NCBI RefSeq assembly: GCF_040869045.1
Contig: NC_090321.1
Location: 33,167,426-33,231,425, forward strand
Length of the DNA stretch: 64,000 nt
Reading direction: 5' to 3'
From: Eurosta solidaginis
Lineage: Eukaryota; Arthropoda; Insecta; Diptera; Tephritidae
The notes under the pieces are model-generated. The model was not told the DNA's origin. It ran no database searches and saw only the letters and a program-made list of their open reading frames with translations. Position numbers and translations under genes: made by a program. Shown in pieces: positions 1 to 13,600 of this stretch. Position 1 is the stretch's first letter. Every line of letters begins with the position of its first letter.

Positions 1-1064
1 TCCGTTGCATATATAAAAATAATTTGGTTTTTAAATGGCACCACGCCAGTTTTTAAATCTTATTTCGAGAATTTTCTTTTATATAAATGTGTTGTATCAA
101 TGTGGCTTGTCGCAATGTTTTTTCATTGTCGCCATGTTTTTTTTTCACCGTTACGATCCGTTATGTATATATATAACGTGAGTTGGTTTTAATATGACAC
201 CACGCCAGTTATTAAAACTTGCACGAATTTTTATTCCTGTTAGGAGTGCAAGAACACCACCCTAACGTCCACTCACGCGAAAAGACAAGGTATCCTTTCT
301 TCAATGATGAGATTTTGTTACAAATAAAATTTAGCTGCCATAGTTTGGTGAACTCTGACATAGGCCGTTCCTCAATACATTTTTGCTAAGACCATAGACG
401 AGATTTTGTAATATCCCATTTCACTTCGTGTTGTAACGTCGTCGCGTCAAGATCGTTTCCCCACAACTCAACCGCGTGCTATAAAAGGACGCTATTCATG
501 CGGTTGAGAACAAAATGGCGGATAGTGAGGGAATCGAAATGACAAAAAATTATTAAAAATAGTTGAAAAACTTAAAATTTATCGTACTTGGAGTAAACCA
601 TTAAATCTAAATATAATTCATCGTACTTGGAGTAAACCATTAAATCGAAATATATAATAACCTTAATTACACAGAAACCTACGCACATGGTTCTGGCCTT
701 AGTGTATTACCTGTGTGTTGGTGGAGCAACTGTACAACAATTTAAAGCCATTAAAATATGAATATATAACATGGTGTTATGGATTAACACCAATGGAGGG
801 ATAACCTGGTGTTTTATAAGCTTAAGCTTTAACCAAGAAACTAATAATCAAAAAAAAAAAAAAAAAATAATATCCCATTTGTTAAATTGTTAAAAATGTC
901 TAAATAAATTTTTTTTCATAATATGATTACAAAGATCGGTAAATGCCACAACTGCGGAATACTTTTATGAATGTGAAAATTTTTGCATACATATTTGGAC
1001 ATTAAAAAATGTGCCTATACTTTTTCGATTTCTAGAGTAAGTATTTAGTAAAACTACTTTCAAA
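1..1064. repeat. Noncoding, small duplications
   Basis: No credible exon seen. Two local duplications: an imperfect repeat of about 165 bp period (a block around ACACCACGCCAGT at about 40-55 and again at about 205-220), and a 38 bp tandem repeat at about 577-650 (TCGTACTTGGAGTAAACCAT twice). Probably intron or 5' flank of DNAI7. Confidence 0.5.
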
Positions 1065-1067
1065 TTA

Positions 1068-1372
1068 CACAGCCCCACAGAAAAAAGTGGGATGTACAAC
1101 GGAGGAGACAGGTCCATTTCTATTGAGTTTTTGGTCGCTGAACACGAATCCGTTGTCAGAATTCCAAAAAGTTAGCTCTTGTTTTTTTTTTTTTTAAACT
1201 CCCTTTTTTCGTATGAAAAACTAGAACATCGGAAGTTTTTTGAGGTTAGAAAAGAAACAAGAGCTAACTTTTGAATTCTGACAACGGATTTGTGTTCACC
1301 GACCAAAAATCCATAAGAGTTGGCCTGTCTCCTCCTTTGTACTTCCCAATTTTTTTTTTCTGTGGGACTGTG
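1068..1372. mobile_element. Palindromic MITE, TTA-flanked (Harbinger-like)
   Basis: 305 bp with nearly full-length inverted arms of about 125 bp: the left end CACAGCCCCACAGAAAAAA mirrors the right end TTTTTTCTGTGGGACTGTG. TTA flanks both sides (1065-1067 and 1373-1375), the 3 bp TSD type of PIF/Harbinger elements. No coding capacity. It sits directly before a DNAI7 exon. Confidence 0.75.
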
Positions 1373-1397
1373 TTATGAATCCATGTATAATATTTAA

Positions 1398-1617
1398 TTG
1401 AAAGCTTGTGCTTTAAAATTCAAAACATATAGAGAACCTTGCTTGGAAGCATCTTTGCATAAACTTCAGCTTAAAGTTCAACTACCGTTGAATATCCTAA
1501 ATGAAAATCTCACTATAAGAGGATTGCATTTATTTTTCGATCCGTTTAGTGAAAACGCAAAAAGTTATAGGCAGGAACCGATCGCTACTGCTGGAGACTT
1601 AACAGCTGGCATAACTG
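1398..1617 (+). CDS. DNAI7: DNAI7 exon (first visible)
   Basis: Open frame ending at ACTG before GTGTGC, phase 1. It encodes a segment around [20 protein letters not shown], which aligns with the vertebrate DNAI7 region just before the acidic linker. The 5' border is uncertain: AG sites at about 1408 and about 1430 are both possible, and the ATG-like start at 1398 is only an open-frame limit. A MITE ends 25 bp upstream, so it may supply the T-rich tract of this acceptor. Confidence 0.75.
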
Positions 1618-4600
1618 GTGTGCTATTTGAAAAGTTGTTTATGATTTTTAAATTTTTTAAATATCTATATTTTTAGATTTACATGAATGTTTGGTTCACG
1701 AACATTTCATGCAAGCCGATTTGCAGAATGAGGTGCGTCTTAAACTGATTGAAAGGCGAACGGATTATGAAAACAAAGCGATGTAAGAAGGCATTTTATA
1801 ATATTGATTAGTGATGATCAAGGCGAATTCAGTACCAGGTGTTGTTATCCCAACAGCTGATTGCTTCTTCTTGATTATTTTCCATACAATGCCTTGTACA
1901 ACAATATGTCAGTTAATCGAAATCAATGAAATTCTTCTTTTGACTTGGTTGAATTCGCTTTGCCACCACCCAAGGCGAATTCATTACAGGTGGTGTTATC
2001 CCATCAGCTGATTGCTTCTTCTTGATAATTTTCCATACAAAGCCTTGTACAACAAATTGTCAGTTAATCGAAATCTATAAAAATTCTCTTTTGACTTGAC
2101 ATTCATCTGCACGGCGAATTGATTGAATTCGCTTTGCCACCACCTGGTATAGATTCGCCTTGGCCACCACCTGGTATGGATTCGCCTAATTCGCTTCGAA
2201 AAATTTCATTGATTTCGATTAACCGACATATTATTGTACAAGGCGTTGTATGGAAAATAATCAAGAAGAAGCAATCAGCTGTTGGGATAACAACACCTGG
2301 TACTGAATTCGCCTTGTATTCTATAAACTATAACATGACATATATCTTTTGATTATTACCTTATCTTATTCCCATCTAAGGGCACTTAATGAGCAATTGG
2401 AAAATTTGAAAAAATCAAAGGCTAATGCAGATGATAAAAAGAAAACGGCAAAACTTATTAAGCTTCCGAAGGAGCCGCCTATTATAACGCTCGATATGTA
2501 TCCGGATATTTGGGAAGATTTTTTACAAATAGAACAAGAACGATTTAATAATTTTATTAATCATGTTTATCATCCAGACTGTTTGAAACTGGAAGAGGAT
2601 GAGGTAATGAAAACTGTTTCGTGCGTAGAAGCCAAGCGATGCAAAATTTATTGCTCATTTTCCTAAACTAAGAATTATACAGCCCAATTCCAAACAAAAA
2701 TTCCGTGCGAGTTTTTTCACATTCCTCGTATTCTAAATAAAAATTCCTTGTGAGTTTTTTCACTTCTCCCTTTCCTCCTATTCTGAACAATGTTCGAAAA
2801 AGCGGAAACTGGTTATGGGAGAAAAGTAGGTATTCAGCCCAATTCTAAATATTCCCTCGAAAATATAAACAATGCACAATATTGCATTTCATGTGGTATT
2901 CACTGAAGGGAGAAGAGAAAAAACTCACAAGGAATTTTTTTTCAGAATACGAGGAATGAGAGAAGGAAAAAAACTCGCACGGAATTTTTGTTTAAAATTG
3001 GGCTGATTTTGAATGTGAGTGAAAGGGAGATTTCTCTGCCATTACTTAGGATTTTTTTCACTTGTTAAATTAAAAGGAATGCATCGAAATAGTTAAAGGA
3101 AATTGTTTCTTTTAAGAAAGAAAACTTAATTGTACAAATTTGTGCTAAAATATGTACATTCTACCACAATATTCTTTATTTTAAGTCGAAAAGTATATCA
3201 TTAACAACGGACGAGCTCTTGGTACATTTGATGCAGCCACCCAGAAATGGCGCAAGGATTTTTAAAGAAGGCTTAAATGGATTTTGGCATATGACGAAAG
3301 ACGAATTCAACTCGACTTGGCCGCCAGAAAATTGCTTTGCTGAATGGAAGCAGGCAACTCGAGCGGATTTGTGTTATCCCGTCGTCTTCTTCTTATGCTC
3401 CTCTGTTGATGCTGCTGTGGCACCAATTCATTACTCATTTCAATGAATACCACATGAAATGCAATACTGTCCATTGTTTATATTTTATTTCTTAATTTCA
3501 AACAAATTCGCAACAATAATTAAACTTTTCAATTTTATAAACAAAATAAGAAATGCGCAACACGAAATTGCAATTGATAAAACAGCTGACTTCGAAAATT
3601 CGAAATTCCTATTCCCCAATTATTGTACTCCCTAGGAGCAATGATTTTGAGGAATTTTTCCGTGGGAATAAAAAAATCCGCGAGAACAAAATTTCGAGGG
3701 AATATTTAGAATTGGGCTGATTATAATCCGAATGTCGACATTTCTTATTTGATTGGTATTCATTTGATTGGCGACAGTTGCAAAATTTATTTTGTTTCAA
3801 AACTCAGCGTTATTCCGAAATGGAAAGAGAAATCGAAATTAGCGTGAACTTTCAACTCTTATGGACAATTGTATTCGGGGGTGATGTTGTTATTGTTCTA
3901 GCAATACTTTGCTCCGGTCAATGTATGGATGGAGTTGCGAGCCTAACAATGTTGTTTTGGATTAAACAACTGGAATATATTAGCTGTGTTTTTTTTACTT
4001 CTATATACGGTTACGCTTAAACTTTATATGGACTGCTAAGCGACAAACTTTAAATACACCTCTGAAATTGCTGCGCATAAAATTTGTCCTACTAAATTTC
4101 AATTTGCATTATACTCAGATGTAACTGAAATATGTGTTTTTGTTTCACCCTCTACACTAATTCTATGTATTCTATAAGTGTCCACAATTCATCGCAACTG
4201 ACTCAGCTATATGTTATACCCTATGGCCATCGGAGGGTTGTGTCTCCGCTTTTCGGTACACTCTGTGCTTATGTTAGTTATTTAACCACTGCCGAGATGA
4301 GCTCCTAAATACGCAATACGGCAATACGGTGTAAAAAAAAACACGGCTATTTTTTGCCTGGGAGGTAGGCCAGGGTGTAGATGTTGTCTACTGGAGTATT
4401 GTGGGCAGACAGACGTTATAAGAAGGTACCCCTTGGCAGTTTTGGGGGTAGTGTTTTGACATGACTGTTTTCCTTTTCCAGTGAATGGTATATTGGTCTG
4501 CCACCCATACAGGCGGTTTCAGCTTAAATGGAGAGGTACACTTTTTGAAGTATGAATAATTTACAAAGGTGTTTTAAAAACAAGAAGTAAAAACTCTAGC

Positions 4601-7600
4601 ATTAGGCATTTTTGAAGTAATTTTAAAAGGGAAACTTATTTTTATACTCAGCTGAGCAGAGCTCACAGAGTATATTAATTTTGTTCGCATAAAATAATCG
4701 AGATAGATATAGACTTCCATATATCAAAATTATCTGGGCGAAAAAAGAAATTCATTTAGCCATATCCGTCCGTCCGTCCGTAAACACGATAATAAAAAAA
4801 AATGTAAGGTGCGATAACCTCCGAAGAGATCTAAGGCCGAGCTTCTCTTCCAATTTGCATCGTGCTCCTAATGATTTTCCCTACAAATCGGCCGGACGGG
4901 ACCTACATGTTTTATGCCGACTCCGAACGGCATCTGCAAGGCAGATGAGTTTTCACTGAGAGCTTTTCATGGCAGAAATACACCCGGAGCGCTTGCCAAA
5001 CACTGCAGAGGAGCGACCCCGCTTAGAAAAATTTTCTTCTAATTGATAAACTTTATTTCTAAAATTTTGATGCTGCTTTGCCCGGGGTGTGAACACAGTG
5101 CATACGGTGTGGTAGGCGGAGCACGCTACCATCACACCACGGAAGCCGCCAATGACACGATAACTTGAGTAAATTTTGAGGTATCTTGATGAAATTTGGT
5201 ACGTACGTTCCTGGGCACTCATCATGCCCACTTTTTCGATATCGAAAAATTCGAAAAACAGAAAAACTGCGATAATTCATTACCAAGGACGGATAAAGCG
5301 ATGAAACTTGGTGGGTGGGTTGACCTTATGACGCAGTATAGAAAATTAGTATAATTTTGACAATGGACGTGGCATCGCCCACTTTTAAAAGAAGGTAATT
5401 TAAAAGTTTTGCAAGCTGTAATTTGGCAGTCGTTGGAAATATCATGATGAAATTTGGCAGGAACTCTACTCCTCGGCACTCGGACCTCATATATATATAT
5501 TTTATACGAATAACCATTCATGAGGGTTCAGAAAATATGCTGTTTTGGCAAGTGGGACGTGGTGTTAGGTGAGCTTTTTAAGAGGATATGGAAGATGTTG
5601 ATTCGTAACATCCACATACGTTGGAAACCTATATGTACATACAGACGTTTAGTTGTCTGTACAAAATATTAGTTGTCTGTTACGATAGCCAAAGTAGGCA
5701 TCAGCACACATGTTAATTCTTTCTTGCGGAGAAAGGAATTTCGATAAGTAAAGGTTAAACGAAAGGGGAGAACCTGCAACCTTTTGACATTTCTTACTGA
5801 CTTTTTCTTTGATTTATTTTTTATTCCTGAACGTATGCTATTCAAACAGTTCAGTCAGTTCGGGCGCCAAATTTCCACAAGAGATGCATGAATAAAAAAA
5901 GTCTGCCGTATGGTTCCGGACGAATAGTTTTTATACCCAGCTGTACTTGTACACAGGGTATTATAGCTTTGATTGGATAACGGTTGGTTGTACAGGTATA
6001 AAGAAATCGAAATAGATATAGATTTCATTATATCAAAATCATCAATATCGAAAAAAAATTTGATTGAGCCATGTCCGTCCGTCCGTCCGTCTGTCCGTTA
6101 ACACGATAACTTGAGTAAATATTGAGATATCTTCACCAAATTTGGTACACGAGCTTATCTGGACACAGAATAGATTGTTATGGAAAATGAGCGAAATCGG
6201 ATGATAACCACGCCCACTTTTTATATACATATATAACATTTTGGAAAACACAAAAAACCTGATTATTTAGTAAATGATACACCTAGAATGTTGAAATTTG
6301 ACGTGTGAAGCAATTTTTTACGTTTCGGGAGTCATAACTCGAAGAAAAATTAGTTTAGAATAGAACTATATATATATATATGTATTATTGCGCAGCCTTG
6401 TAACACTATTAATCACACAAAACAAACAAAAACAGCATTTCAAGTGCACAGCTGGGTATGTAATGTTCGATTTCACCCGATCTTAGACTTCCTTACTTAT
6501 CTTTTGTGATTTTAAAAATATGAAAATCAAAATTTTGAACCGACAGTTTTCGAAAAATTTTAAACCTGATTTAAGAATAAAGTATAATAGTAAGATAAGA
6601 GCTCTTAAAATAATGTAACGAATTTAGTGAAATTCCTCTTATTTGCAACCTTCTGCTAACGTTCGTATCGCTAAACTGTTGAATAAAATAACTCCAATAT
6701 TCAATAATCCAAAATGGTCTTTATTATACTGCTTTGAAAGTACTTCACAATTAACTTCACTTCGCAACTGAGAGCGTGTTCAAAACAAACTGATTGCTGC
6801 TTACTCAGCTTTCGCTCCTTTTATACTCTCTGCTGTCTCGTTCGCATACTTCTAGGCGTATCTTCTTCTAGAATTTACTACTTAGTTACCAGCTACAAAC
6901 TACAGATGCACGTTTGTAGCCTCTCAAATAGCAATATACGCGTGCATATGTGAGTAATACTTCCACCGATGATTGCATACTTTTGTGAGTACTTCAGATA
7001 TATGTATGTGTTTGTGCATATCTCTCCGTTGCTTGTATGTACATATGTTAGACATAATGATTGATTTGTTTATGTACATACCAGCGACTGCTTAGTATCG
7101 GCTTAGAGATGATAGTATCCCTTAGTGTTGCTAATATTCGTCACAACAATAATAAATAGTTTATTTTAATCCTAGATTAATTTGAAGAACTATACTATAC
7201 TCGGTGGAATATATCAATTGTATTTCGTCAAGAAACCAACACATTACAATTTTAACGATTTCAATATGACTTGGCATGAAAATAATGGTGAACTTCAAAT
7301 TATCAAAGACGTTACTGCCGAAGAAGTTTTGCCTGCCAGCATGTTACGCACTTCATCTCAAATTAGTATTATAAGACCCTCTGCAATATCTAGGCCAAGT
7401 ATAGGGAGACATGACAGGGCAGATAGCATACCATTAATGGAACGCGTTGACTATTACGATACAACAAATTTTGTTATTTCAATTGATTTGCCAGAGTATT
7501 TATGTTTGTGGGGTGAACCATTAGCATGCCATTTTGAAGATGATCTAATCCAGTACATAGATGAACCTGAGCCAACTATTCAAGAATCGGACAAAATAAA

Positions 7601-10600
7601 AGCACAATCTGCGCCTGCCGTATATGAAGCTAAAATGGGTATAAAGGAAGCAGATACATATAGCCAATATGGCCTATCTTCTATAGATATGTCTGTAACT
7701 CCTCGGCAGTCTTCAACCAATATATCAATGCGTTTAAGACGTTCATTATCGAATGTTTTTCGTCCGTCATTAGCCTTAATTGCTTCGACACAATCACAGC
7801 TGCAAAGTTCTCAACACAACATAGCTGAGGTTGAAGATTTCGTATTGGATTTACCATTGTCTATTGTACAAATACGAAATATAGCACGTCATTGTATTCC
7901 CCGCATTTTATCTTCTTTCAAATTCCCCGTTGAATTGCAAGATGAAGCAAGCGAAGAGCAACGGGGCAAACCAAAGGGAAAAGGTGGTATATTGTTGCGT
8001 AAACGTTTGTCCGAAGACGCTGAACAGACCATAGATGATGCTAAAAAATATCAATTCGATGGCCAAAATAATCCAGAACGCATGTTTCCTGTTTTTCCTA
8101 CACCTGAAAAATTGAATATGGAATATATCATACGAGATAATACTATTGAGGAACAAGCGGTTACGTCGAGTATACAACCGAAAAGTTTTTCCGATTTAGT
8201 GAAAACATTAGATAATATTAAGAAGGTATATGGTAAACTTTATAAACGAACATTTCAAGTACCAGATTTTAAGGTTAAGGATCCTACGAAACGTAAAAAA
8301 CAAGTTAGACCTGTTCAAAGAACAACGGAATATACAATGTTCAAAGTGCCAGCGTCTACACAATCTACAGCTAGTCTACCAATGAAGAATGTTAAACTTT
8401 CAAAACGTAAAACATCGCGTGGAAGTGAAGTTGAACTGCACAAAACAAAGGAACAAAAGGAACATGATAAGACGGAACGTGAAACGCAAACGTTCCGTAA
8501 ACAAAAAGCGGTTGCTGATGATTTAATGTCGGGACATGAACATGACGAAGAGGAAATTAAAGAAACCGCAGAAGAGACGAAAGTGGAAGATAAACGTAAA
8601 TCAATTGGTTACTCACATTGGACAACTAAATATATAAAACGTATGGATTATCAAAAAGCCAATCGAAAGATAATAATTTGGACTGATCGATTGGGTGAGT
8701 TAAATAATAATGGACAACTTTATATCGTCTCCGAATGGCAGATCACGTTCGAAACACAATTCTCAAATAGTTTTTGAAGATCACACTAAGTTTTTTTTAA
8801 CTCGAGGCAAGTTTATTATTTTTTTTTTAAACATCCTATGGTATGGTTTTAGTGAGTTTAATAGCGTTTTCTTTTCTGAAAATAATGCCGTCCGGTGGTT
8901 TCTTCTCCTCTCTCTCATGAGTTTGTGTATCCCTATGACAAAATATTTCGTACCCTAAGCATCAAAAATTGCAGGTTCAAACTAGCCGCATTGAAAAAAA
9001 GTTCCTATATCATATTTTGCGCAAGGACTTCCCCATTTCGTACACCGAAAGAAAAAGACTGGTAAAATCAACCGAAATACGGTCCAATTCAACCGAAATT
9101 TTGTGTTAATTTTTATCCATCGCAACAAGATGTTGAATCAACTGCGCACAAATCGTTGATTCGTAATTGACCGTTTTAATAGTCAAATGAACAAAAAAAG
9201 TGGTTGCGACAGCTTTGTACGAATGTACCTATGTTGCCATATAAATAAATAAATGTAAGGCGCGATAACCTCCGAAGATATCTAAGGCCGAGCTTCTCTT
9301 CCAATTTGCGTCGTGCTCCTCTTGATTTTCCCTACAAATTGGTCGGACGGGACCTACATGTTTTATGCCGACTCCGAACGGCATCTGCGAGGCAGATAAG
9401 TTTTCACTGAGAGCTGTTCGTGGCAGAAATACACTCGGAGCGCTTGTCAAACACTGCCGAGGGGCGACCCCGCTTAGAAAAATTTTCTTCTAATTGAAAA
9501 ACCCTATTTCTAAAATTTTCATGTTGCTTTGCCCAGGTTGCGAACCCAGGGCATACGGTGTGGTAGGCGGAGCACACAACCATCACACCACGGTTGCACT
9601 TACTAACCGAAACGTCAATTAGGCTTCCTTCAAATGTGCTGACACACCTTAAACATTATACACTTTATTATTTTGTTTTATTTGACATAACATTTTAAAT
9701 AGAGAACTTGTAAGTTATAGAAAAGTAAAGAATCATCAAAATCGCTAGAAGGTAATTCACCACTGGAGTAACTTTACATGTAATTCGGCAAGTTTAATTT
9801 TCGTAACAACTTTTCGTAATAACTTTGAAACGATTCCAAAACAACTCAAACTTTTATGTTGTCGGAAACATTAACATTAAAAAACTGTGTTTTTATTACC
9901 TTATTAAATTCGTTCGCGTGAGTGAAAATTCGTAAAAACTTGAACAAAATGTTACTAACTTTGGAAAAATCCTGTTCGTTCAAACAAAACTTTTGCAACA
10001 AGAGGGCGCAATTTTGCATTTCGTTTGGAGGAGAAGCTGCAAAATTGTACTCGATAAATAGGTGTCCCGGTATCTCATAATTTTTTGCACAGTAAATTCA
10101 AAAAAGGGTTTTTCGTTTTGTATTGATAACTGAAAAACTAGTTTTTTGTTGTTTTCCCATTTTGTGTGTTTTTTTGATTTGGTGGTTTTCTTATTTTGGT
10201 ATTTTTTTTTTAAACAAGTGGCACCATCGTCATAAGTACAAAGTAGAGAGCAGTGAGCGTAAAATTCTCTTTGAAGTTTGCTCATGTATTGACTGTTGAT
10301 CGCTGTTGAAATTACCAGTGAGATCAGTTGTGTTAACAGAAAAATCCGTTAGATTGACCAGGAATCTGTCAATTTTACAGAATTTTGTTAACTTAAGAGC
10401 GACAATTTCTCTTCTGTTGAAATGACTAAACTAATTTGTTCGTTTGACAAAGAACTCGGTCAAATTAACCGTAATTCGATCAATTTCACCGAATCTCCGT
10501 TAAGTCAAGAACAACAGAACCGATTTGTTGATTTTACTAGCACCATTTCTTTCAGTGTAGTGTTTCAAAAGCTTAGCTGAACATTTTTTTAAAAATTAAT

Positions 10601-13600
10601 GATTGTTGTTATTGTTGTAGTAGTAATAGCTTCTCCAACCCAATTGTCAACCTCACGTGCCCGTTGCGAATCCTGTTTCATTAACAGCCGAGGATTTGGT
10701 GACCCCGTACTCCTGATGGTTGTAAGGGGTGGGAGGGTGGCATAGCCTAAATGGTTGCATGTGGTCATACCAAATCGTTCCCGAGATGGTCGGGCTCGTA
10801 CCTTTATGGTGCTTGTTACCGGAACGTAACGGATGTGCAGCAAAGGAGTGTCCTTATCGCTACAACAACAACAACATGAAAAATGGAAAATTTTGGCACT
10901 TAAGTCCATTGGGCGGTTAAGGGCCAATTAATGGTGACTTATCCATAACCAGATAAAACAGCTGATCGAACCTACCTTATGGAAATCAATGTAATCGATT
11001 AATGGTGCCATACCATAACGCTAATGCCATAACCATAGCATAGCCAACCAATTGGTTTCTGGTTTTTCGCCATATCCTTAACCTAAAAATATTTGAGTTG
11101 GTGAATTTATTAACGTTTTGTATATTTTATTTATTGTTTTGGATACGTTTTGACTAAGATATTTATTATTTGTGGAATATGTTTGTAATTTTTTTGGGCT
11201 TTCCTCATTTTTATGAAAATGTCAGCTGTTTAAGGTTATGGCACCATTAATCGATGACAATGGAGATGGTTATGAATATGGGTATGGTTACGACTATAGG
11301 GCTAATTATACTTTCTTAACCCTAACGCCATAGTCGTAACGACAATTTCCTAAAAATGAAGAAAACGCAAAAAATTACAAACATATTCCACAAAAAATAA
11401 GCCTCTTAGTCAAAACGTAATAACGCAATAAATAAAATCTAGAAAAAATTAATAAATTCTCCAACTCAACTATTTTTAGGCTATGGATATGGCGAAAAAT
11501 CAAAAACCAATTGGTTGGCTATGATATGGTTATGGCATTAGCTTATGGTATGGCACCATTAAACGATTACATTGATTTCCATAAGGTAGGTTCGATCAGC
11601 TGTTTTATCTGGTTATGGTTATAAGTCACCATTAATTGGCCCTTAAGTTTTAAAAGAAAAGTATCTAGTAGCTTCTTTAAAGAATTTTCGAGGAAATATA
11701 TTTTAATTACGTTTAGGAATTTAAACTTAGTCGTTTTCTTTGAGATATAAATCAGTCATTGTAACTTTAACTTGGCTTAGTCAAACCTAGCTATTTCTAA
11801 CCCAACTTAACTGTGTCTAACCTAAGCTTGCTTTGTCCAAACTAACCTAACATAATTAACAACTTTTTCAAATTTCGTTAAGGCACTATTGGGTTGGCCT
11901 ATAAATTATACGAGCATTTTCCCTTTAAAAATTGGGCCGTGGAACCAGACCTGGAAAAGTAAATATACACAATATATAGGTATAACGATTACTGAGTGGA
12001 ATGTCATATCTTAAGCGCAGTTTGGAAAATGTCCTAGCGCAGAAGTTGTTTGAAGTATACCCTGTCTCAAAATTATTTGAAAAGCGTCCTATCTTAGCAT
12101 ACATTCCAATAGATTTTAAGACAACACGGGGCGATTAAATGCGACCATAAGACGTAGTTCAGTCAATTTCTGAGACGTTGCAGTTTTGAAAAAAAAAATA
12201 TTTCGGTTTTCAATAAGGCGTTTATGCACGAAAAAGTGAATTCCACTCAGCCGTCGATATGCTAATACAAATTTAATAACATTTTTTTTTTCTTGAATGT
12301 TTATAAATAGTGAAGGCGAAGTAATTTTTACACTTGAAACTCAATTTGTTAAGTGCATCATTTACATTTCGGCCAAGGGCTATCGTGGTTATGTTACGGA
12401 ACCTACAAAAGGTTTTGTGCGTCACCGAAAAATTTATTTAGATATCAAAGAACCAATCTCAGATTTTAAAGAATTAAAAAAGGTTTGCAAATATGTAATA
12501 TTTATAATTAACAAAATTTCTGCTACTAAATTAATTTTTGTTAGCGCTTCCGTGATCATTTCTTAAATATATTTTCTAATCACGACGCTCGGTATTACAT
12601 TGAAAACGGTAAAAATGTATAATTCAAATAACACTCAGCTGTATTTTTATACTCAGCGTGCCTTGCACACTTGTTATAAAATCAATTTCACAAATATTAT
12701 TAATCATAAATTAAACCGTTATCGTAACAAAATTCGGAAGAGAGGTTGCCTTTACTATAAGGAATGCTTTGAAGAAAAATTAACGAAATAGGTTAAGGGC
12801 CACGCCCACTTTTATATAAAAGATTTTTAGAAGGGTCGTGGACGTATAAAATAAGCTATATCTTTGCAAAAACGAGCTTTATATCAATGGTATTTCAATT
12901 CCCAAGTGGATTTATAACAATAAATAGGAAAAACTTCAAATTAAAAAAATGGGCGTGGCACCGCCCCTTTTACGACTAAGCAATTTTCTATGTTTCGGGA
13001 GCCATAAATCGAAGAAAAATTAACGGATCGTAATAAAATTGGGCACACAAATTTTCCCTATAGCAAGAAATATTTCTAGAAAAAATGGGCGAGATCGGTT
13101 AAAGAGCACGCCCACTTTTATATAAAAGATTTTTAAAAGGGTCGTAGACGAAAATAATAGGCTATATCTTACCGAAAAAAGCTTTATATCAATAGAATTT
13201 TGCTTTCTAAATTGAATTATAACATTAAATTGGAAAACATTAAAATTTTTGAAAACGGGTGTGGCACCGCTCCTTTTAGGACTAAGCAATTTTCTACATT
13301 TCGGAAGCCATAACTCGAAGAAAAATTAACGGATCGTAATAAAATTGGGTACATAAATTTTACGTATAGCATGAAAATATTTCTAGTAAAAATGGACGGG
13401 ATCGGTTGAAGACCAGACCCACTTTTATATAAAAGATATTTAAAAGGGTCGTAGACTAGAATAATACGCTATAACTTAGCAAAAAATAGTTTTGAATCAA
13501 TGATATTTCACTTATCAAGTTTTATTGTAAGAGGAAATGGGGAGACGTTTTTTATAAACGGGCGGTGCCACGTGTTATGTAGAAAAGTAATTTATCTGAA

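Noticed and set aside
2681..3726. 6 bp TSD ATTATA for family A
   Set aside because: Copy 2 also has ATTATA at the right end although its left end is missing, so the word may be part of the repeat end.
6609..7152. 5 bp TSD AATAA for the solo LTR
   Set aside because: Choosing it would make the LTR start GTTG instead of TG, and the flank is simple AT sequence.
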